Origin: Pseudomonas sp. WS 5079
Lineage (GTDB): Bacteria > Pseudomonadota > Gammaproteobacteria > Pseudomonadales > Pseudomonadaceae
Reading direction: 5' to 3'
Length of the DNA stretch: 64,000 nt
NCBI RefSeq assembly: GCF_012985465.1
Contig: NZ_JAAQWN010000001.1
Coordinates: 620,001-684,000 of the forward strand
Of the stretch, positions 44,094 through 51,261 are shown in pieces. Each line of letters begins with the position of its first letter. Positions within the stretch are counted from its first letter, which is position 1. Below the pieces are notes generated by a model, which was not told the DNA's origin, did no database searches, and saw only the letters and a list, made by a program, of their open reading frames with translations. The position numbers and the translations under genes were made by a program.

Positions 44094-44529
44094 ACTCGAC
44101 CGGCAACTGATCAATCGCCTGCAACGGGGCCTGCCGCTGGTGCGTGATCCATGGCAGGCAGTGGCTGATGAGCTACGCAGCACGCCCGACGCGTTGCTCG
44201 ACCGCCTGCACCTGCTGCTCGAAGACGGCGTGCTGACACGCTTCGGGCCGATGTTCGACATCGAGCGCCTGGGGGGCGCGTTCACCCTGGCCGCCCTTGC
44301 GGTGCCCGAATCACGTTTTGAAGAGGTCGCGGCGCAACTCAACGACCTGCCGCAAGTGGCCCACAACTACCGGCGCGAGCATCCCTGGAACATGTGGTTT
44401 GTGCTGGCCTGCGCAACCTGCGACGACCTCGACCAGACCCTGGCGCATATCCACACCCTGACCGGGCTTGAGGTGCTTAACCTGCCCAAGGAGCAAACCT
44501 ACCATGTCGGCCTGTATTTCCCGGTTTGA
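44086..44529 (+). CDS. nirG: Siroheme decarboxylase subunit NirG
   Basis: 147 residues from ATG 44086 (MDELDRQLINRLQRGLPLVR), overlapping nirL by eight bases. The frame is open further upstream, but that part overlaps nirL in another frame and is not real. The core motif VAHNYRREHPWNMWFVLACA matches NirD. The C-terminal LNLPKEQTYHVGLYFPV is typical of the D/G type. It acts with NirD, NirL and NirH. Confidence 0.9.
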   Translation: MDELDRQLINRLQRGLPLVRDPWQAVADELRSTPDALLDRLHLLLEDGVLTRFGPMFDIERLGGAFTLAALAVPESRFEEVAAQLNDLPQVAHNYRREHPWNMWFVLACATCDDLDQTLAHIHTLTGLEVLNLPKEQTYHVGLYFPV

Positions 44530-45022
44530 CGAGAACCTGGCCCAGCGCCTGATCCATTTGACCGAAGCCGGCCTGCCGCTGGTGGAAGACCCCTGGACCT
44601 GGCTCGCCGAGCAACTGGGTATCAGCGTCGAATCGACCCTGGACCTGCTCAAGCGCCTGCAAGGGGAAGGCGCCATCCGCCGGATCGCCGCCGTGCCGAA
44701 CCACTATCGCCTGGGCTACCGCCACAACGGCATGACCGTGTGGGATGTGTGCGACGAACAGATGCCGCGCCTGGGCGAACTGATCGGCGCCCAGCCCTTT
44801 GTCAGCCACTGCTACCGCCGCCCCCGGCGCGCGGACTGGCCGTACAACCTGTTCGCCATGGTGCATGGGCGCAGCCGTGAAGAAATCGACAGTTACCGCG
44901 AACACCTGCGCTTCCTGCTGGGCGATGCCAGCCGGGCGGACGAGATGCTGGTGAGCAGTCGCATCCTGAAAAAAACCGGCTTGCGCCTGAGCTCTCCCCT
45001 CGCTCCTGCACGTGCGCGCTGA
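44504..45022 (+). CDS. nirH: Siroheme decarboxylase subunit NirH
   Basis: 172 residues from ATG 44504, chosen because AAGGAG lies ten bases upstream inside nirG; it overlaps nirG by 26 bases. The motif is CYRRPRRADWPYNLFAMVHG, of the NirL type. The N-terminal half (WLAEQLGISVESTLDLLKRL) is the usual AsnC-like winged helix. It completes the four-gene siroheme decarboxylase set. Confidence 0.9.
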   Translation: MSACISRFDENLAQRLIHLTEAGLPLVEDPWTWLAEQLGISVESTLDLLKRLQGEGAIRRIAAVPNHYRLGYRHNGMTVWDVCDEQMPRLGELIGAQPFVSHCYRRPRRADWPYNLFAMVHGRSREEIDSYREHLRFLLGDASRADEMLVSSRILKKTGLRLSSPLAPARAR

Positions 45023-45036
45023 AGAAGGAACATCTT

Positions 45037-46215
45037 ATGCTTAGGATCAGTCATTACCTGCGCACCCTGGCCGGTCAATGCCCACCACCGCGCAGCGCCA
45101 AACCGGGCAGCCAGCGCGCGCCGGTGGTGATCTGGAACCTGCTGCGCCGTTGCAACCTGACCTGCAAGCACTGCTATGCCACCAGCGCCGACAGCGTGTT
45201 CCGCGATGAACTGGACACCGAGGCCGCACTGAAGGTGATCGATGACCTGCACGAGGCCGGGGTCAAGGTGTTGATTCTCTCGGGCGGCGAACCCCTGCTG
45301 CGCGAGGACCTGTTCCAACTCAGCGCCTACGCCCGTGCCAAGGGTTTTTTTGTTGCGCTGTCGAGCAATGGCACGCTGATCGATGAAGGCAACATCCAGC
45401 AGATCGCCGCCGCACGCTTTGACTATGTGGGCATCAGCATCGATGGCTTGAAGGCCACCCACGATGCATTCCGCCAATGCGAAGGTAGTTTCGAGCGCTC
45501 GATGCACGCCATCAACCTGTGCCGCCAGGCGGGTATCCGCGTCGGCCTGCGCACGACCCTGACCCAGGAAAACCACGCGCAGCTCCCGCAATTGCTGGCC
45601 TTGATGCGGGAATACGATGTGCAGAAGTTTTACCTCTCGCACCTCAACTACAGTGGGCGCGGCAAACGCAGCCGGCAACTGGACGCGCACCAGCAGATGA
45701 GCCGCGAGGCGATGCTGATGATTTTCCAGCAGGCCTGGGACGACATCCAGAATGGCGTGGCCAGTGATTTTGTCAGCGGCAACAACGACGCCGACGCCGT
45801 GTTGCTGCTGCAATGGGTGCACCAGCACCTGCCAGAACACTACCCGCAACTTGAACACCTGCTGCATGCCTGGGGCGGCAATGCCTCGGGCAGCGGCATT
45901 GCCAATATCGACAACACCGGCGAAGTGCACCCGGACACTTACTGGTGGCAATACTCGGTGGGCAATGTGCGCCACACCTCGTTCCGCGAGATCTGGCTGG
46001 AGCGCCCCGACCCGTTGCTGCTGCGCCTGCGCCAATACCCACGCCAGATCGGTGGCCGTTGTACCGAGTGCCGCTGGCTGGGGATCTGCAACGGCAACAC
46101 GCGCACCCGCGCCTGGGCCGACGGCGACCTCTGGGGCCCGGACCCCGGTTGCTACCTCAGCGATGCAGAGATCGCCCGTACACCGCCCACCTTGATTCCT
46201 TGCTCGGCACGCTGA
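45037..46215 (+). CDS. nirJ: Radical SAM d1-heme synthase NirJ
   Basis: A 392-residue radical SAM enzyme. The SAM-cluster motif CxxxCxxC is RRCNLTCKHCYATSADSV (Cys39, 43, 46). The SAM-binding GGE motif is in LILSGGEPLLREDLFQ, and a C-terminal SPASM-like cysteine group (GGRCTECRWLGICNGNTRTR) probably holds a second Fe-S cluster. NirJ replaces two propionates by oxo groups on the d1-heme precursor. It follows nirH by 14 bp. Confidence 0.94.
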   Translation: MLRISHYLRTLAGQCPPPRSAKPGSQRAPVVIWNLLRRCNLTCKHCYATSADSVFRDELDTEAALKVIDDLHEAGVKVLILSGGEPLLREDLFQLSAYARAKGFFVALSSNGTLIDEGNIQQIAAARFDYVGISIDGLKATHDAFRQCEGSFERSMHAINLCRQAGIRVGLRTTLTQENHAQLPQLLALMREYDVQKFYLSHLNYSGRGKRSRQLDAHQQMSREAMLMIFQQAWDDIQNGVASDFVSGNNDADAVLLLQWVHQHLPEHYPQLEHLLHAWGGNASGSGIANIDNTGEVHPDTYWWQYSVGNVRHTSFREIWLERPDPLLLRLRQYPRQIGGRCTECRWLGICNGNTRTRAWADGDLWGPDPGCYLSDAEIARTPPTLIPCSAR

Positions 46216-46282
46216 ACCCCCGGCCGGCCACCTGGTGACACAACCGGGGGCCGCCAACCTGATGATGAACCAAGGAAGTCTC

Positions 46283-47116
46283 ATGCACTCATCCCACGCA
46301 TTACCCTCCGTGCTGCACAGCCCCTTCCACCCCGGCGAAGTCGCCCTGGTCGGCGCCGGCCCCGGTGACCCGCGCCTGCTCACCCTGCGCGCCTGGAGCC
46401 TGCTGATGCAGGCCGATGCGGTGGTGTTCGATCGCCTGATCAGTGCCGATCTGCTGACCCTGATCCCACTGACCTGCGCCCGGCATTACGTGGGCAAGGC
46501 CAGCGGTTATCACAGCCTGCCCCAGGCGCAGATCAACGAACTGCTGGCCGAACTGGCCCAGCAGGGGCAGCGGGTGGTGCGGCTCAAGGGCGGCGACCCG
46601 TTCGTGTTTGGCCGCGGTGCCGAAGAGCTGGAGTACCTGCTGGCGCAAGGTGTGTCGTGCCAGGTGGTGCCCGGCATCACGGCGGCATCCGGTTGCAGCG
46701 CCTATGCGGGCATCCCGCTGACCCATCGTGACCTGGTCAACTCGTGCCGCTTTGTCACCGGGCATTTGCAGCGCGACGGCGAATTGAAGCTGCCCTGGGA
46801 CAGCCTCGCCGACGGCAGCCAGACCCTGGTGTTCTACATGGGCCTGTCGAACCTGGCGATGATCGCCGAGCGCCTGATCGGTGCCGGCCTGCCCGGCGAC
46901 ACGCCAGCGGCGCTGATCTGCAACGGCGCCCGCGCCGACCAGCAGGTGCATCGCGGCACCCTGCGCCTGCTGCCAGCCCTGGCGCTGATGTGCGAGCCCG
47001 GCGTGCCGACCTTGACGGTGATCGGGCAGGTGGTCGACCTGTTTGCCGACGCCGCCCTGCACTACCCCGCCAGCCTTGTGCCCGGCCACTTCGCGGCGTC
47101 CAGGGTGGCGGTATGA
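46283..47116 (+). CDS. nirE: Uroporphyrinogen III C-methyltransferase NirE
   Basis: 277 residues from ATG 46283, which has AAGGAAG seven bases upstream; longer in-frame starts lack a site, and P. aeruginosa NirE is of the same size. SUMT motifs are VALVGAGPGDPRLLTLRA, KASGYHSLPQAQINELL, VRLKGGDPFVFGRGAEE and VVPGITAASGCSAYAGIPLT. It makes precorrin-2, the first committed step towards d1 heme, using two SAM. Its stop overlaps the nirN start (ATGA). Confidence 0.94.
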   Translation: MHSSHALPSVLHSPFHPGEVALVGAGPGDPRLLTLRAWSLLMQADAVVFDRLISADLLTLIPLTCARHYVGKASGYHSLPQAQINELLAELAQQGQRVVRLKGGDPFVFGRGAEELEYLLAQGVSCQVVPGITAASGCSAYAGIPLTHRDLVNSCRFVTGHLQRDGELKLPWDSLADGSQTLVFYMGLSNLAMIAERLIGAGLPGDTPAALICNGARADQQVHRGTLRLLPALALMCEPGVPTLTVIGQVVDLFADAALHYPASLVPGHFAASRVAV

Positions 47117-48573
47117 AACGCCTGTGGCTGGTGCCGCTGCTCTGGGCCAGCGCCGCCCACGGCGCACCGGATGCCGCCGCCGATTACCAGCAGCATTGCC
47201 AAAGCTGCCATGGCCTCAACCGGGTCGGCAGCAGCGGCCCGGCGTTGTTGCCCGAGAGCCTGGGGCGAATCAAGCCGGCCGAGATGCGCCAGGTGATCGA
47301 ACACGGCCGCCCGGCCAGCCAGATGGCGGCATTCGCGCCGCTGCTGACGGCGCAACAGATCGACGCCCTGGTGAGTTTTCTGCAACAGCCGCCGGCCACC
47401 CCCGCGACCTGGAACGAACAGGATATCCGTAGCAGCCATCGCCAATTGGCCGACCTCAGCCAACTGCCGAGCACCCCGCAACACCACGCCGACCCGCTGA
47501 ACCTGTTTGTGGTGGTGGAGTCCGGCGACCATCACATCGATATTCTCGACGGTGATCGCTTTGAAGTGCTCGACCGCTTTGCCTCGCACTTTGCCGTACA
47601 TGGCGGGCCGAAGTTTTCTCCGGACGGGCGTTTTGTGTACTTTGCTTCGCGCGACGGCTGGATCAGCCTGTATGACCTGCACAACCTCAAGCTGATCGCC
47701 GAGGTCCGCGCCGGGCTCAATACCCGCAACCTCGCGGTGAGCAAGGACGGGCGCTGGGTGCTGGTGGGCAATTACCTGCCGGGCAACCTGGTGGTGCTGG
47801 ATGCGCGCGATCTGTCGCTGGTCAAGACCTTACCGACAAACTCGCGGGTCAGCGCGGTGTACACCGCTCCTCCGCGCAACAGCTTTATCGTCGCCCTCAA
47901 GGATGTGAATGAGGTTTGGGAGTTGTCCTATGCGGCGCCCAGCCCGAGCTTCGAACCCCGGCGCATCCAGGCCCAGGATGTGCTCGATGACTTTTCCTTT
48001 TCACCTGACTATCGCCAACTGCTCGCCACCTCGCGCAAGGCCGGCGGCGGTCAAGTGATCGACCTCGACTCCGGGCAGGTGGTCACCGACATTGCGCTGG
48101 CCGGCATGCCGCACCTGGGCTCGGGGACTTACTGGCAGCGCAACGGGCAGTGGGTGTTTGCCACGCCGAATATCAGCAAGGGGCAGATTTCGGTGCTGGA
48201 CCTCAAGACCTGGAAGCTGATCAAACAGATCCCCACCCTCGGGCCGGGGTTCTTTATGCGCAGCCACAGCAACTCGCGCTATGTGTGGAGTGATGTGTTT
48301 TTTGCACCCGGCAATGATGCGATCCACTTGATCGACAAGCAGACCCTGGAAATCGCCCACACCTTGCGGCCCATGCCGGGCAAGACGGCGGCGCACGTGG
48401 AGTTCACCCGGGATGGGCGCTACCTGCTGTTGAGCATCTGGGATCGCGAGGGTGCGTTGATCGTGTATGACAGCCAGACGCTGCAGGAGGTCAAGCGGAT
48501 TCCCATGAACAAGCCCTCGGGCAAGTACAACGTGGGGAACAAGATCGAGTTTGCTGAGGGGACTTCACATTGA
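47113..48573 (+). CDS. nirN: NirN, d1-heme dehydrogenase (NirS-like)
   Basis: 486 residues from ATG 47113, coupled to nirE. The frame is open upstream within nirE, but that part is out-of-frame coding. A signal peptide (to about residue 17, SAAHGA) is followed by the c-heme site CQSCH at residues 29-33. A d1-type propeller follows with ARDGWISLYDLHNLKLIAEV and GMPHLGSGTYWQRNGQWV. NirN dehydrogenates dihydro-d1 heme in the last biosynthetic step and hands it to NirS. The end FTRDGRYLLLSIWDREGALI and GKYNVGNKIEFAEGTSH matches family members. It is the last gene of the cluster. Confidence 0.94.
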   Translation: MKRLWLVPLLWASAAHGAPDAAADYQQHCQSCHGLNRVGSSGPALLPESLGRIKPAEMRQVIEHGRPASQMAAFAPLLTAQQIDALVSFLQQPPATPATWNEQDIRSSHRQLADLSQLPSTPQHHADPLNLFVVVESGDHHIDILDGDRFEVLDRFASHFAVHGGPKFSPDGRFVYFASRDGWISLYDLHNLKLIAEVRAGLNTRNLAVSKDGRWVLVGNYLPGNLVVLDARDLSLVKTLPTNSRVSAVYTAPPRNSFIVALKDVNEVWELSYAAPSPSFEPRRIQAQDVLDDFSFSPDYRQLLATSRKAGGGQVIDLDSGQVVTDIALAGMPHLGSGTYWQRNGQWVFATPNISKGQISVLDLKTWKLIKQIPTLGPGFFMRSHSNSRYVWSDVFFAPGNDAIHLIDKQTLEIAHTLRPMPGKTAAHVEFTRDGRYLLLSIWDREGALIVYDSQTLQEVKRIPMNKPSGKYNVGNKIEFAEGTSH

Positions 48574-48639
48574 TGTGGGGGTGGGTGACTGGCGATAGCG
48601 GTGTACCCGCCAAGAGGGATGGTGAGTGGGCTGCAGCTA

Positions 48640-48720
48640 TCGCGGGCAAGCCCGCTCCCACAGGGGATCTGCTTGGCCACACCACCGACCCACTGTAGGA
48701 GCTGGCTAGCCCGTGCTCGC
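48640..48720. repeat. REP elements after nirN
   Basis: TCGCGGGCAAGCCCGCTCCC at 48640 and a degenerate facing copy (TGTAGGAGCTGGCTAGCCCG) at 48694. They lie between convergent nirN and the FadL-type gene. No other terminator is obvious in this gap. Confidence 0.7.
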
Positions 48721-48732
48721 AGGGGATCTCGC

Positions 48733-50175
48733 TCAGAAGGCGTAGGTAGCGCCCAGGCTAAGCACTTCGCCTTTGATCTGGGCTTTTCCCTCTAGCGACG
48801 CGGCGCCAAGACGGTCAATGTTCTTGGTCTTGAGCTTGACACTTTGCACAAACTGCCGCGAATAAGCGCCGTCGATGCTCAAGCCCGGAATCGCCCGGAT
48901 GTGGTAGCCAAAACCCAGGGACGCAAATACCCGATCACCATCCGGGATCCGTGGGTCGCGGGTGGAGTTGGGGGTTGGGGTCTGGTCAAATGCCACGCCG
49001 CTGCGCAGGGTGAGGTCGTCGGTGAGGGCGTAGTCGCCACCGATGGCGTACGTCCAGGTGTTTTTGTAGTTGTACGGAATCGATACCAGGGTGCTGCCAT
49101 CCGACTTCAAGGTCAGCGCCTTGAACGATGACCATTGGGTCCAGGTGGCACTCAGGCCCAGGGTCAAGCGCTCAGAAAACCGGTGGACCCAGTCCAGGGA
49201 CGCATTGGCCGGGATGTCCAACTGTGCCGAGGCATTGGCACCACCGGGATACAGATGCAGGCCCGGATAGGCCAGTTCGACCAAGGTCTTGCCATCGAGT
49301 ACCGGGGTGGTCATCAGGTCCCTGGAAAGTGCATCGGCGTGGATATTGTATTTACCCTCCAGCTTGTTACTGATCTTGGCGTGGTAGTTCAGGCCGAAGG
49401 TGTCTTGCAACGTCGGCTTCCAGGCCATGCCGGCAAACCAGCCCAGGGAGGTGTTGTCGACCTTGACCCGCATCAAGGCGCTGCCCTGGCCGGCCGGAAA
49501 GGGAATGTTGCCCAGGTCCGGCGACTGCGCGGCGGCGGCATACAGGTCGACGTTCTGGCTCACGAAGCCTTTGGTGTGCTGCACAATCGCACCGCCGCCC
49601 ACGGCAAACTGCTCATTGACCTTGAACGATAACGAACCGGTCAGGCCCACGGTTTCGATCTTGGTGTCCACCGCAAAGTCGCGGCCTTTCCAATCTTCGT
49701 CCCACGTCGTGCGTGCGCCCATGGGCACCACTTGGCTCAGGCCGAAGGCAAAGCGCTCGTTGAGCGGTATCACCACAAAGCCGCTCGGCACCCAGGCGTC
49801 GAAGCCGCCTTGGCCACCGTTGCCGGTACGGGGGGTGGACGTCGTGAGGCCAGTGTCCGGGTCGAACACCGTGCTGGACGCCGGATTGCCCATGTAGTCA
49901 TGTGCCGAGCCTTTGTATTTGATGTCGATGTCGGCGTAGTTGAGGGTGAACTGCGAGATGCTCTGGTCAATGAATGCCATCGCCGCCGGGTTGTTGTAGG
50001 CCGCCGAGGGATCGTTCTGGAACATCGCCCCTCCACCGAACGCCCGCCCCCAGCCGGCAGTACTGGCCGTCGGCGTCATGAATGCGCCCGCCTGGACCTG
50101 ACTGCCCCCGGCCATCAGCCCAGCCCACATTGCCAGGCCGAGACATACCCGGGCCTGCTGCTTCTTGTCACTCAT
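48733..50175 (-). CDS. FadL/OmpP1-family outer-membrane transporter
   Basis: 480 residues from ATG 50175 with AAGGAGT upstream. A signal peptide precedes GAFMTPTAST, followed by the family hallmark AGWGRAFGGGAMFQNDPSAA and YNNPAAMAFIDQ. Barrel strands continue to the C-terminal LGATYAF with terminal Phe. FadL proteins carry long-chain fatty acids or hydrocarbons across the outer membrane. It is downstream of the PraB-like gene, separated by a strong hairpin, which together suggest a role with hydrophobic substrates. Confidence 0.88.
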   Translation of the reverse strand: MSDKKQQARVCLGLAMWAGLMAGGSQVQAGAFMTPTASTAGWGRAFGGGAMFQNDPSAAYNNPAAMAFIDQSISQFTLNYADIDIKYKGSAHDYMGNPASSTVFDPDTGLTTSTPRTGNGGQGGFDAWVPSGFVVIPLNERFAFGLSQVVPMGARTTWDEDWKGRDFAVDTKIETVGLTGSLSFKVNEQFAVGGGAIVQHTKGFVSQNVDLYAAAAQSPDLGNIPFPAGQGSALMRVKVDNTSLGWFAGMAWKPTLQDTFGLNYHAKISNKLEGKYNIHADALSRDLMTTPVLDGKTLVELAYPGLHLYPGGANASAQLDIPANASLDWVHRFSERLTLGLSATWTQWSSFKALTLKSDGSTLVSIPYNYKNTWTYAIGGDYALTDDLTLRSGVAFDQTPTPNSTRDPRIPDGDRVFASLGFGYHIRAIPGLSIDGAYSRQFVQSVKLKTKNIDRLGAASLEGKAQIKGEVLSLGATYAF

Positions 50176-50206
50176 GCTCGACTCCTTTTTGTTATCCGCC
50201 GTACAA

Positions 50207-50230
50207 CAGGCGCCTCTATCGAGGCGCCTG
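50207..50230 (-). terminator. Perfect stem-loop between praB-like and fadL-like genes
   Basis: CAGGCGCCTC-GATA-GAGGCGCCTG (minus strand) is a perfect ten-base-pair GC-rich stem with a GATA loop, 32 bases before the fadL-like start. It lacks a following T-run, so it is more likely an attenuator or mRNA-stability element than a full terminator. Confidence 0.5.
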
Positions 50231-50273
50231 CCTTTCACGGGTGATCAGCCCTTTGCACCAGAGAGTGAGTTGC

Positions 50274-50783
50274 TCACGGCCCTACGCTGAGCGTCGGCAC
50301 CCTGACGCTCAAGGATTGGACGGCGCAGTTGCCGGACAGCGGTTGGTTTTTACCGGTCAGGGTGCGGGTCGCCTGGTCCCATTCACCATTCAACGTACCC
50401 GCGCCGCAGTTGGATGCCGGGAATGCCACGGTCCAGCCCACGTTTGACACGGTGCCAGTGCCGGTGCCGGTGCTCGCGTTATAGCTGGTGGCGGTCAACA
50501 CCCAGCCAGGAGACGGAATGTTTTTCAGCTTCGGCAGATTGCACAGGCCACCGCCGGTCAATGTGGCCGACGTCACGGTAGCGACACCACCGCTGACATT
50601 GCCGCCGAACACGATGCCGCACGAAATGGGAGCTCCCAGGGAAGATGGCGACGTTACAACAATGGTGCCTGGATCAGTGGTAAACGGGCCTTCCGGGGTG
50701 ATCGACACAGCGCTGGCCATGGAAGCTGCGCCAAACAGCAGAGCAAAGGAACTTATACAAACGAGGGTCTTCAAGCTTTTCAT
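50274..50783 (-). CDS. praB: PraB-like secreted protein (alkane-oxidation activator type)
   Basis: A 169-residue exported protein. The signal peptide covers residues 1-25 (ISSFALLFGAASMASA). The mature protein is small, rich in Gly, Ser and Thr, with two Cys pairs (PISCGIVF, GGLCNLPKL, ASNCGAGTL, SGNCAVQSL) that may form disulfides. It resembles Pseudomonas PraB, a small secreted protein reported to help growth on alkanes. GAGGA precedes the ATG. The neighbour encodes a FadL-type channel, which fits. Mechanism is not known, and the symbol rests on resemblance. Confidence 0.65.
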   Translation of the reverse strand: MKSLKTLVCISSFALLFGAASMASAVSITPEGPFTTDPGTIVVTSPSSLGAPISCGIVFGGNVSGGVATVTSATLTGGGLCNLPKLKNIPSPGWVLTATSYNASTGTGTGTVSNVGWTVAFPASNCGAGTLNGEWDQATRTLTGKNQPLSGNCAVQSLSVRVPTLSVGP

Positions 50784-51261
50784 TATTTTTCCTCACATAA
50801 ATAGCGAACTAAGTCGCCGGGATAATGGCCATGATCAAGCGCCCACGGTAAACCGCAAGACGCTCTTTCCAGCCAAATTCAAATTCAACTAACGATATAC
50901 TTACACTTGTTTAAGCAACAACTTCCCGAGTCAAAGCCGCATTGAGTCCGCCGTAATGATTAATCGGCAGATCACTAAAAGCCAAACTTTTCGGAGGTGT
51001 AACTTAAAATCCTTGCGCGCCTCAAATGCCATGCCTGCCGCACTAAAAGCCAAGGCATAGACACTGAGCAAGGACACAGCCATTAAGTAAGTTTCAATTT
51101 AAAATTCTTTTTCAAAATTCGTATTAAATAATCTACCTGAAAAAACGCCGCACACCAGAGGGCATTTTCCATTTGCGACTAGTCCTACGAATTAGCTGTG
51201 CATGCAGTAGGAATACCCATTAAAACGGACACTTCAATACGCGGGTTATATGTAGAAGGAC
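50784..51261. other. 478-bp AT-rich intergenic region
   Basis: No convincing gene is seen. The part next to 50784 must hold the promoter and leader of the praB-like gene. The stretch 50890-51240 is clearly poorer in GC than the surroundings. It contains several T- and A-rich runs, such as TTTCAATTTAAAATTC near 51087. A small RNA or transferred remnant cannot be excluded. Confidence 0.5.

Noticed and set aside
46744..47112. N-terminal extension of NirN
   Set aside because: The upstream part overlaps nirE in another frame. The ATG at 47113 opens a normal signal peptide and heme motif.
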